From positions 2,191,025-2,255,024 of the forward strand of contig JANAVB010004000.1 in assembly GCA_029216955.1 (NCBI GenBank): a stretch of DNA of 64,000 nt, read 5' to 3'. How positions within the stretch are numbered: the first letter of the stretch is position 1; each line of letters begins with the position of its first letter. The translations under genes and the position numbers were made by a program. This document shows, one piece after another, positions 1-9,199 of the stretch. The notes beneath the pieces were generated by a model that was not told where the DNA came from, did not search any database, and worked only from the letters and a program-made list of their open reading frames with translations. The stretch is from Iris pallida (taxonomy: Eukaryota > Streptophyta > Magnoliopsida > Asparagales > Iridaceae).

Positions 1-57
1 TCCACTGAACCAAAAACTGCCCACTGGTCCCCTTAGAACCACTCTGTGCTCTGGAGA

Positions 58-108
58 CAGAGTTCGGGCCGAACTCTGCCTCCACACAGAGTTCGGGCCG
101 AACTCTGT
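58..108. repeat. Two palindromes in Copia LTR
   Basis: Two near-identical inverted repeats lie at 58-78 and 86-108. The second has 11-bp perfect arms (ACAGAGTTCGG and its complement) around a single G. A weaker relative with GAATTC in place of GAGTTC lies at about 188-207. Such palindromes upstream of the LTR TATA box resemble the conserved palindromic motifs described for Sirevirus Copia LTRs. A role in transcription is inference. Confidence 0.75.
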
Positions 109-210
109 CCCCTAGAAATCAGGAACCCTAATTTTAGGGTTAGCTGGTTGCTAGTTGTCCAACGGCCAAATTTTTGAATTTTCCTACCCGAATTCTGGCC
201 GAATTCTGCC

Positions 211-229
211 TATAAAAACACTATAAATA
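211..229 (+). promoter_or_regulatory. TATA-like boxes of Copia LTR
   Basis: TATAAAAA at 211 and TATAAATA at 222 sit downstream of the palindromes and upstream of a CT-rich leader. That is where the U3/R promoter of a Copia LTR is expected. The match is by sequence only. Confidence 0.45.
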
Positions 230-713
230 GGGCATGAATTCTCTCATTTCAAATCATCCAATCTTCTCTTCTCTTCTCTCTTATAAGCTCAATAAGCCAT
301 ACCCTTCCCATCTACTAGCCACAAGCCTTTTAAGTCTCGAGTGCTCAGCATCTCTCAGTTAGGATTCTTGTGCAAGAGTCGAAGAAGTCGCTTGGACAAT
401 TCCAAGCAAATCGCCACTGCGATCCTCTGTTAGAAGTTGACGTGCTCTTCTGAAGAAAAGGCACGGGTTGTAAACTACTATTTCACAAATAGTGGATTTA
501 ATCCTGAGCTAGAGTTCTCAGGCCTGGACTAGTCCTCCACGAGGGAAACCAGGTTAAAATCGCTGTGTTTGCGTATGCTCTTCTGCTCTTCATTTATTTT
601 CCGCACTTTACTCTGATTATTTATTATCGGTGAAAGAGTTATTTTTAATTGGCTATTTTTCTATATAAACTCTATTCACCCCCCTCTAGAGTTGCCAAAC
701 TGTTCTTCACATT

Positions 714-2137
714 GTACATGGCCTGGTATGACAAGGAACTAGCATAACATGACAGTGACCCGTAGTGGTGCACTCCTGACATGACCAACTTGACTTGATA
801 GTGGCCCGTGGCGGCGCACTCCTGACTTGACTTGTAACTTGTAACTTGACTCGTATAATCAACTTGACACCGTGGGTGTTCCTGCTTGCTTGCTTGTACA
901 ATCCACTTGTCTTGTCTTGCATCATGTCTAGGACGTGACTTCCTGGGTACCACGGCCAGGGACTCGCGCTAATTGGATTCGGCTAATGATTAGATCAAAC
1001 TAGAACATGGAGAATTCCCAGTCACAGGCAATCTCGTTATCTGGGCGCTTTAATGGACTTGTAGCTTGCCGACGAGTAGAGCACATTTTCAGCACACTGT
1101 CATGTGTTGCACCCTCTAAGTCACCTAAGGGTACATTTGTCTCCCGGGCAATGTACCCACCTATAACTCTCAACCCGCGGAAGGATAACTGGATAGTCTG
1201 CAGGGCTTGGGACTGGAATTCTCACTTGCATCTTGTTAGTAATTAGGTTTGTGATAACCCTAGTTAGTTAAAGTAGTAAGCCGTAGTACTTGCTTGGCCG
1301 ATTGTGAATGAATGGTGTCCAGCTCTGTCTAAGTCTTGTCTAGTCCCTGTACCTGGAACTCTTGATCATGATTGTTTTACTTATCTCTAACGATAAATGG
1401 GTAGAGACAGTGAGCTATTCAGACGAAGGGGTACAATCCCGGTCCTTGTTTGGTTTAAGGATTGTAACCTGGCTCCCGGAATGGTTCCACGTCCCTAGTC
1501 GTTTATCGCCCTGTGTACTTTACTTCTTTTAGTCTTTATGTTCTGATATGCTGGCTTTTGTTCTTATTTGTGGCCTCCTTTGTGGCACTTGCTCTTTCTG
1601 GGGTTTGACCCAGCTGGTTTTGTGTGGCCAAATTTTGGAGCAGCTCCCGAGGATCTACCAAGCTTCCAGCCCAATGGTGACAACTAGGCGGAACCCGGGC
1701 CAAGAGTGGGTTTTCCTTTTTTTCACCCACTTATATGTAAATTTATTCTTTTGAGGCGTTTAGCCGACGAGCACCTGTTAGCTCGATGCACATTTACTTA
1801 CTGTCTGCCTACGGGCTGTCATGATTAACAAATCCTAGGGTTGATCATGTATGACTGAACTCTTGCTAGTCCTATCATTTTGTACGACTAGCTTCATGAT
1901 CATCCAATATGTAATATTTGGGACGCCTTATATATATATTTGATGCTCTAACATCTTGTAACTCTGTTAATTGCTTGAGATTGAGACAATAGGCTTGACC
2001 TTAAGAGACTGCTGGCTTGTAGTAAACCCTCATATCTAGACAGCCGTGACCGTATAGTTGAGATGTATTCTATTTCAATATACGTAGCTGGCTGTGTCTG
2101 CCCCCGCTCTCCAGTATTCTGGTTCTGGGGCGTGACA
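714..2137 (+). repeat. Gypsy A 5' LTR, 3' portion
   Basis: The sequence ends in GGGGCGTGACA and is followed by a primer-binding site. Its last 318 bp (from 1820) match 3062-3392 closely. Blocks at about 1550-1740 resemble the LTR of Gypsy C near 56600-56780, so the two belong to related families. Short direct repeats (an AGTGGCCCGT-type block and its copy) occur at about 746-835. Its 5' end is lost against the Copia LTR. Confidence 0.7.
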
Positions 2138-2146
2138 TGGTTTAAG

Positions 2147-2164
2147 TGGTGGCCTATGCAGGTC
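2147..2164 (+). other. Primer-binding site of Gypsy A (tRNA-Ile type)
   Basis: TGGTGGCCTATGCAGGTC starts 9 nt after the LTR end. It differs by one base from the 18-nt site seen in the three other Gypsy-like elements of this window, which complements the 3' end (with CCA) of plant tRNA-Ile(AAU). Confidence 0.75.
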
Positions 2165-2199
2165 TTGGCATTCAAGAAATGTGAGGGTTTACCGAATAG

Positions 2200-3061
2200 A
2201 TGTCTCAATCAATATTCGTCCTTGATCTCTGCTCGTATCTTCAAATCCCTGGGAATCTCGACCTGATCACATTGCTTGTATCATTGATCTGTCCTGGTCC
2301 TTTCCTTATTGTTCCCTATGTCATCTTCTTCAGCGGCATTACTCCCGGACCTGCCAACCAGCCAGAGGAAGCTCGACAAGCACCCCAGCGCCAGAAAGAT
2401 CAAGCTCAGCACTCTGGAGTAGCCTCCCGAGTTATGCTTCCCGGAGGCTCGGAACCTCCAGTTCAGGCAGCTCCGCCCGTTCAACCAGCTAGACAGGATG
2501 AGGGACCTTTGGTAGGGCTTATCAGAGAACTGCTTGCATCCCAAGATCGTCGAGGCGACGCCTTGCACCAGAAAGTTCATGATACTAAACCGAGGAGGTC
2601 CCCAAGGGAATCAGGCGGCCAACAGTTTCAAACGCTTGAACCCTCCCTTCTTTGACGGCAGTGAAGATGCGATTGCCGCGGACGCTTGGCTTCAGGATAC
2701 CGAGGTGGTTCTAGAAGCAGCTAGGACACCTGAAAATGAGAAGGTGGCGGTAGTACGCCTACAGTTGTTAGACTTGGCTCGCGATTGGTGGGCAGCTCAG
2801 GCCATGGGGTTAGCGGCACCAGTCACTTGGGCGACGTTCAGAGAGAGATTCCAGACAAAGTACTTCGATGCGGTAGCACGGTACGACCTGCAGACCAGAT
2901 TCACCAACTTGAAGCAAGGAGGCAGGACGGTCGATGGCTATGCGACCGAGTTTTCCAGGCTGAGTAGGTTTGCCCCCACCTTGGTGGCAACCGAATTCGA
3001 TAGGGCCCAGCGGTTCCAGCAGGGACTGCATTTAGAGATATTATTGGCTGTGGAGCAGTAA
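2200..3061 (+). pseudogene. gag: Gypsy A gag fragment, frameshifted
   Basis: Two overlapping frames encode a Tekay-like Gag. A Q/P-rich N-terminal part (from 2200, clearly gag-like from about 2340 to 2580) ends in one frame, and the capsid domain continues in another (about 2590-3061). The capsid part shows the Retrotrans_gag (PF03732-like) pattern: FFDG, DAWLQD, LARDWW, FRERFQTKYF and YATEFSRLSRFAP. The protein stops at 3061 before any zinc knuckle, where LTR sequence begins. It is a dead copy, related to the gag of element C at about 57770-58200. Confidence 0.8.
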
Positions 3062-3392
3062 CATGATTGACAAATCCTAGGGTTGATCATGTATGACTGA
3101 AACTCTTGCTAGTCTTGACATTTTGTAACGACTAGCTTCATAATCAACTGAATATGTAATGTTTGGGACGCCTTACTATTGTGTATTGGTGATCTTACAT
3201 CTTGTAACATTTATTTGCTTGCTTGTGATTGAGACACTAGGCTTGTTCTTGACCATAAGAGACTGATGGATTGTAGTTAAACCCTCTATATCTAGACAGC
3301 TGTGACCGTATAGTGAGATGGATTCCATTTCACTGTACGTAGCTGGCTATGTACGCTCCCGCTCTCCAGTATTCTGGTTCTGGGGCGTGACA
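3062..3392 (+). repeat. Gypsy A 3' LTR, terminal fragment
   Basis: This repeats the last part of the LTR at 1820-2137, with scattered substitutions and small indels, and ends in the same GGGGCGTGACA. It joins gag without polypurine tract or LTR start, so a deletion removed pol and the LTR 5' portion. Confidence 0.85.
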
Positions 3393-4107
3393 AGGTTCTA
3401 ACCCAGAAAGTTGAGTATGAATGGGTACCACCTGCCTGTTCACACTGTGCTTGCTTCGGGCACCTCGCTAGTACTTGCCCTACTGGAGGACAGAAGACGG
3501 TGATCCCACCATAGTCAGCTAAGGAACTTGGAACATCTAGGATGATGGAGACTGCTAGCAGGGATGAGAGAGCCGAGGGGGCCCTGCAGGAGGGGACCGG
3601 CTGATGGGGGATGCCAGTGGACTGAGTCTGACTTTCTCACCTCAGACGGTATACCCAAGTGGGGCTATGGTCACTTTCTCCCACAGAGGAGTATGGTTAC
3701 CAGAGGCATGACGGCTTCGGAGCGAGAGCATAGAGGAGATGGAGGTACATCCGAGGAGAGAGTTTATAGCAGGAAGAGACATGTTGGCCCTCTTCGTGAT
3801 GGGCACTCCCGGGAGGAGGGCCGTTCGTCTGGCCACGACGAGCCGCTTTGTGTGAACAACCCGGCTTGGGCCCTGAGGCTCTCCCAAGCGGCAAACCAGC
3901 ATACCACCACTCCTGGGTTAGGAGGACATGGCATTGACGGACGTGGTACCATCCCCGGGTACTGGTCTAGAAGGGCTTCAGGGGACCTACCCTCTTAATA
4001 AATGACAGTTATCGCCTGAAATGTCAGGGGTACATGCTCCTTAGGGAGATTGAGAGAGATTTGTAAGGTCCTGCGCAGAGAGAAGTGCAACATCTCTATT
4101 TTGCTGG
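3393..4107 (+). pseudogene. LINE ORF1 tail and ORF2 start
   Basis: From 3395 to the TAG at 3512-3514 the frame encodes an ORF1 C-terminal zinc knuckle: VEYEWVPPACSHC followed by ACFGHLASTC, spacing C-x2-C-x4-H-x4-C, the usual plant L1 ORF1 knuckle. Sequence 3515-4001 is poorly conserved inter-ORF or ORF1-tail DNA. It contains a 144-codon open stretch (3564-3998) that I cannot assign. ORF2 begins at ATG 4002 with the start of an L1 endonuclease domain (NVRG motif), already broken by stops; the conserved Trp before NVRG reads as a stop. The segment ends at the LTR-element insertion at 4107/4108. Confidence 0.7.
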
Positions 4108-7100
4108 TGAAACCCTACTTTTCAATTTTTGGAAATTTAAAGTTTTCTCCTAAATTGAGTTGCTTGAATAATTTTTTTCTCATTTTAAAAATCCTCCTAT
4201 GATATCTTGAGGAGGGATTTGATTAATTAGCTTGAATATTAATTCACTAGTTAGTTATAACTAACCAGTGTGGTTCCCAATTATCCCTAACAACTTTCTA
4301 ACAGAATTTTAGGGTAACTGTGCAAATAGTTTTGAGTGGGGGAATTTAATGCAAATTTCCATTTTTCTTTCTGATTGCTTACTTATATTGAGTTGTGGAG
4401 AGAGAAAGTCACTCTCTCATTTCCATAGTCAGAGCTTTTCCCCAATCCTTACTTTCCCTCTTCCCCAAATAATCACCGAGCCCTAACCCTAATTCTCCCC
4501 AACGGCGGACTCCTTTCCGCGACTGAGCCAGCAGCGGCGGCGAGATTGTCCTCCGTGGCGAGAGCACTACGATCGGCGAGCGACGCTGCGGTGCCCCGAC
4601 CATCACTATGACTAAGGAAGCCTTTCTTCTCCGGTGCTCTTCCTTCCTGACGACTGCACCTCCACGAGCTCTGCGGCAGTGGTGGACGATCTCCTCTGTC
4701 GACACGGTGACTCCCGCGTGACCGATCTCGTCATGGCGTCAGGTGAGCGTGGGTGTTTTAGAGTAAGGTGTGCATTATTTTCTTCCGACTGTGTGGACTC
4801 TTGAATTTCACTGACTAGAGTCGTGTGGACCAAGTTGATCGAATTTTTTTCGTGATCAGTAGCTCGATTTTGTAGATCGACGAACGATCATCGGTAAGTA
4901 TTGATCTAGATGCTCTTGAATGGTTGATTATTTGGCCGATCTTGACTTCGTTCCCTGATTTATCGACAGTGAACAATTCTTCTTGAATCTAAGTCCGATC
5001 AAGAATAATCGGAAGGATCAGACCTAGGTACTCTTAGGCCTCGTTTGGTTCACGGAAAGGAAATGAGTTCCCTTGTATTTTTCATGGGAATGGAAAAGTA
5101 GGATTCCTGTCACATTTCCCTTTCGTTGTTTGGTAAAACAAGGAAACTACTTAAGAAAGGAAAGCAAAATATAACAATGTTCCAATAATATCCTTACCTT
5201 TAAAAATAAAAATAATATTATAAAAAATAACATTAATAGTAAAATAAGCAATGACACATGATTACTTTTGTCATAACTTTTGTAATAAATGTTGGGAAAG
5301 GAGGAGGGAAAATCAATCCCATAGGTCTTGAGTGGAACCATATTCCCACCAATTTTCCCCCTTGTCAGGAAATTGATTCCCAAGTTTGTGGCTACCAAAC
5401 AAAGGAAAGGAACAACTTTCCTTTCTTGGTTCCTTAAATCCGTGAACCAAATGGGGCCTTAATTCTGGAACTTTGTAGGAATTTCTGAAGATTTAATTCC
5501 TGAGTTCTTTCTTTGGTTCTTGTGTGGAATTTGCTTGTTGATTTGATGCAGAGGACTCGAGATTAGTTGTGTCGGGGTTCTGAACTCGTGTCTTCCACTC
5601 TGAGTAAAATCCTTCAGGTAACCCTTCAATCCTCTGAAATTTGTATTGTAGCTTTGCCTCGATTGAATTTGGCGTTGGCGTGTCCAAGCGCGGTTGTGTC
5701 AAGGGTGCCAGTTCGTTGTGTTCAGTTTATAGCAATATTCGGGTGTGCGTGACCAAGCCGGTTCGTGTCCTCTTTACGTGTCCGTGTCTGCGGGAACGGA
5801 TCAGCTGGGATGGAGTTAGCAGGGATAGGTCTCCTTTATTTTGGATTGGTTAAGCTGTGGATTTGTATAATATTATTGGGTTTGTTAATTTGTAGATTAT
5901 GTAGTTCTCTATTTTAATACCTGATTTGTATAATTTTTCTTTAGTCGATTTTGATCCATCTCAGGGTTTTATAAATTGTGGGTGATGACTGTGATCGTTT
6001 AATGTGTGAAGTAAACTTATTCTTTTTGTGATTTTCCCTCTCTGAACATTTTGAATTAAAGAGGAATCCATGACTTGTGGGTTCATGTGATTGCCTCCAG
6101 GAAGCAATTGCCAGCTGAATGAGGGTTTGGTTGAGAATGAATTAGGCCCATATAGTATGGGAAATAGGAGGAGTAGCAATAGCTAGATATGTGAAGTGTG
6201 GTTAAGTTTGTGTGAAGTTGAAGCATGTTGTGTTGTGAATTAAACCTCTCTGTTGGCCAGAGAATTAATTCAAAGGAAGGCATGGTTAGAGTTAGACTTT
6301 GGGGGCTTTTATATATGCTTTTGTTGTGTGTAGTTGGGTATTCATTTGGTTGATTCTTTTAGTCTGATTTTTAAGTCAGCTGCAGGTCTATTTTGAATGA
6401 GTATAATAATGGGTTGGGTGATTTGAATGTGTGAGTGTGCAAGTTTCAAATATTGAGTGTCTGAACATTTGATGAGTATCTTTTGAACTAGAGGGTCTGT
6501 AAAATCTAAATTTGTAGCTGCTAAATTTCTGGTGGGCAAGATCCATGCTCTCATAAAGTGCAGGTGTAGGACCACTTTAATAGGGTTGTGTTCTGTGGTG
6601 AATTATGAGTTGGGTTGGTATTGTTGAGACCTATTCTTAAGTCATCTATGCTCTTGAGTCAGTTTCAATAGATGGTGTTGTTAGTTAGAGTGTGGTTTTG
6701 GCCAAGGGTGGACTGGGGTTGGATCAATAATCCGGTTTAAGAGTATATCTTGTTAATTAATTTCCATTGTATTTGAGTACTTTTCCTAATTAAGATGTTG
6801 TTTAAAGTGCTTGAAAGTTATACAATTATTTATGATATTTGTTAATATAACTATTCCTATTTAAAATATAGATTTGTTTATATTTATAGGATAAGCTTAT
6901 TGTTAGCAAGAGTTTAAACTAAGGAAATATTTAGTTAACTTATTTATAGTTTGGCCAAATTGCTAGTTAGCAGTACTTGGCTAATGATTATTAGAGCCTA
7001 ACCAACTTGTACTAAAATCATGTGGACTTACAGATCTATTTCTCTATTCCCATTCACCCTGAGAAAGGCAAGTACATTCTATGGTTTATGTTCATTTACA

Positions 7101-7919
7101 TTCATATCCTGTGCTTTTCATTTTGGACACGATGTTACACGATATTGTCTTGTACTCTTGATTCATGTTCCTTGTACTTGCTTGTGTCTGGGAGGGGAAA
7201 TACTACAGGTGTGTGACCAAACCCAAACAAACTCATGTGAATAGCTCAGGCCTCGCACTGTGCACGCGGGCCCTAAGCCGTACCATTGTTCATGTGCCCT
7301 GTACTACCCAAGCCGGTCACACATTCTGGATGTATTTCAACATATTTCACATGTCAGGTTCCTTGTACATTCATGTTCAGGTTTCAGTTCATGTACTTCA
7401 TTTCATGTATTTCCTGTATTTACTTTCAGCACTTCATATTCTTATTTCCTATACTTTATATCTCATGTACCCTGTGCCCATTTCCATCTCATGTTGTACT
7501 TTTTTATTACCTTATATGTGCTTTGCTCCGCTCCTGACTGGATGTTGCAGGTGTACTTGAGGATATCGTTCCATTTATGGGCTAGAGCCCGTGATCTTAG
7601 CTGAGCAGGATGGAGGCATGACTTAGCAAGAGGTTACAGGTTTAGGTTCGTTTAGCTTTACTTCTAGATGTTGTTTATTGAGAGTTCATAGTTGTATTTT
7701 ATTCCTGTCACCGGAAATGTCTCTGGTACTTTTATATATAAATTGTATTATGACTTGTGGATTATGGTGATCATTCTGGGACGGTTAGATGTTGTGATGT
7801 TTACTTTCATGTTATTCTTGGAGTTTTCTTTAGATGTTTACAGCTTACTACGTTGAGTCTTCTAACGTAGGCTGGACGTGTCCGACTCGTATCCGAATAT
7901 TCGGGAGCGGGTCGTGACA
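4108..7919 (+). repeat. 5' LTR of LARD-like element
   Basis: Starts TGAAACCCTAC (the 3' copy has TGTAACCCTAC) and ends GGGTCGTGACA. It matches 11571-14973 along its length, apart from substitutions, small indels and the MITE at 5037-5458. Several spurious ORFs near 7020-7600 recur in the 3' LTR at 14065-14660 and are LTR DNA, not genes. Confidence 0.9.
5037..5458. mobile_element. Tourist/PIF-Harbinger-like MITE
   Basis: A 422-bp insertion present in the 5' LTR but absent at the same place in the 3' LTR (about 12495). It is flanked by the 3-bp duplication TTA (5034-5036 and 5459-5461). Terminal inverted repeats are GGCCTCGTTTGGTTCACGGA and the complement of the right end, GGCCCCATTTGGTTCACGGA, 18 of 20 identical. 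A TTA duplication with a GGCC...TTTGGTT terminus is typical of Tourist-type elements. It has no coding capacity. Confidence 0.92.
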
Positions 7920-7928
7920 TATTTTTAG

Positions 7929-7946
7929 TGGTGGCCCATGCAGGTC
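7929..7946 (+). other. Primer-binding site of LARD-like element (tRNA-Ile)
   Basis: TGGTGGCCCATGCAGGTC begins 10 nt after the LTR end. It complements GACCTGCATGGGCCACCA, the 3' end of plant tRNA-Ile(AAU) including CCA (tRNA sequence from general knowledge). Confidence 0.8.
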
Positions 7947-8125
7947 ATGTCCTAATGGCACTTAGGCTATAGAGTGCTATTGGGGAACCTGTTAATCTAG
8001 GGAAAACTCATCACAACATAGGATTGCGGGAAATAATATGGGTATATTTTACTAGATTGCTTATTACCTTAAGGTTGCTTATTGTCTTAAGATTTAGGCC
8101 ATTTTAACAGTTTTCTATTTTTCAG

Positions 8126-8757
8126 ATGGTTCAGACACGCAACACCAGAATTATTGATCCACCTGTACTTGAGGCTTACGAGCTTTCACCGCCTCCTGTC
8201 GTCCCTACTATCACCATTGGTAGTACGCAGTTGATGGAGATGTTCCGGGAGTTCTTTCATGCTCAGAGAGAGCAAGCCGTCTTTTTTAAGCCAGACTTGT
8301 AGATGCGCTTTCCGAGCCAAGGAAGACTTTTGATTCCCAAACTCTCAGATCTTTGGACTCTTCCGACACCGAGCGCATTTCTTACACCGAAAAGCAAATC
8401 AAGAACCTGGAGCCGCCTCTTCTGAAGACCATCCAAGTCTCTGAGGACCCGACTCCTCTGAAGATTAGAGCCACCAACCAGGAGATCTAGAACGTAGCAT
8501 GGACGATAGAACGAGACGGAAAGCTGAAGCCCAGGAGAGACATGAAGACTTATGATGAAGATAACAACTACTCTGGATCCGCAAAGCGCCACACTCAGAC
8601 AACGCCCTTTCAGCTGTGTCATCAGATTTCGACTCAAATGATGACCATTTGTGCTTTCTGCCGCCATCTAGGACATCGCTTTGAGGAGTGCCGCAAGAGG
8701 CTCGGACTCTGCTTATTCTGTGGATCTTCTGCCCACCGAATGAAAGATTGCCAGTAG
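8126..8757 (+). pseudogene. Gag-like remnant with two CCHC knuckles
   Basis: ATG at 8126 opens a 58-codon stretch beginning MVQTRNTRI and ending at TAG 8300-8302. It is preceded by a pyrimidine tract plus CAG that looks like a splice acceptor. A second frame runs from 8302 to TAG 8755-8757 with one internal stop near 8490. It ends in two zinc knuckles, CAFCRHLGHRFEEC and CLFCGSSAHRMKDC. Paired knuckles linked by an RKRL-type spacer also occur in the Gag of B and C. I cannot recognise a capsid domain, so the protein is short for a Gypsy Gag. Confidence 0.6.
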
Positions 8758-8849
8758 GACGTGGATCGCAATGGCCGAGGAGCATCAGGATCTCAGCAGC
8801 CAGTACTTCAGCCACAGCGGGAGATTCAGACTCAGATCTAGACGACGAT

Positions 8850-9033
8850 TACCAGCAATTTCTGCCACCGCCCAAGACACCACTACGACGAGTACCGTAA
8901 GAGACTGAGGCTATGCTTGTTCTGCGGATCGCCTGCCCATCAAGTCAAGGATTGCCCGGAGGTCGCTGATTGCACTGCCCAAGGACGAGCACGAGGAGCA
9001 CCAGGACTACAGCAAGGGGACCTGCCTCTCTAG
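8850..9033 (+). repeat. Decayed second copy of the zinc-knuckle segment
   Basis: The DNA at about 8850-8960 repeats 8650-8757 with changes. It encodes RLRLCLFCGSPAHQVKDC and, before it, a broken version of the first knuckle. An open frame continues to a stop at about 9031-9033. This looks like an old tandem duplication within the gag remnant. Confidence 0.55.
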
Positions 9034-9199
9034 ATTCAGCAAACGCATGGAGCACTGCCGCAAGGACCACCCTACGTCAGGACAGCTGGAAACGTTGAAG
9101 AGATTTCAGTCCCGGAGGGATAGTGAAGACAGATTGAAGACCGAAGGCTTCTCTTGCATGGTTGGAGGAAAACCATGGATCGTGATTCGCAATCCAGTC

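Larger units (their letters stand above)
1..713 (+). mobile_element. Ty1/Copia LTR, 3' part (5' end outside window)
   Basis: The stretch reads like the promoter and 3' half of a Copia LTR. It has palindromic upstream motifs, two TATA-like boxes near 211-229, a pyrimidine-rich leader, and near its end (about 673-690) the TATTCACCCCCCTCTAG motif common at the 3' ends of plant Copia LTRs. No primer-binding site or gag follows. The downstream DNA is Gypsy LTR sequence, so this is a 3' LTR or a solo LTR rather than a 5' LTR. The exact right boundary (about 700-715) is uncertain because no partner LTR is in the window. Confidence 0.6.
714..3392 (+). mobile_element. Ty3/Gypsy element A, collapsed (LTR-gag-LTR end)
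   Basis: This is a Tekay-like Gypsy element reduced to three pieces: the 3' part of a 5' LTR (714-2137), primer site plus gag (2138-3061), and the last 331 bp of the 3' LTR (3062-3392). Both LTR pieces end in GGGGCGTGACA. All of pol and most of the 3' LTR are missing, so gag runs straight into LTR sequence. It appears to sit inside the LINE whose ORF1 tail starts at 3393. The TSD cannot be confirmed because the 5' LTR start is missing. Confidence 0.75.

Noticed and set aside
3564..3998. 144-codon plus-strand ORF between LINE ORF1 knuckle and ORF2
   Set aside because: Could be LINE ORF1 tail or inter-ORF DNA; low complexity and no recognisable motif, so not called as a separate gene.
7020..7604. 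Cys/Phe-rich ORFs resembling small membrane proteins, repeated at 14065-14662
   Set aside because: They lie in the same place in both LTRs of the LARD-like element and are LTR DNA with a repeated TTCATGT-type pattern.
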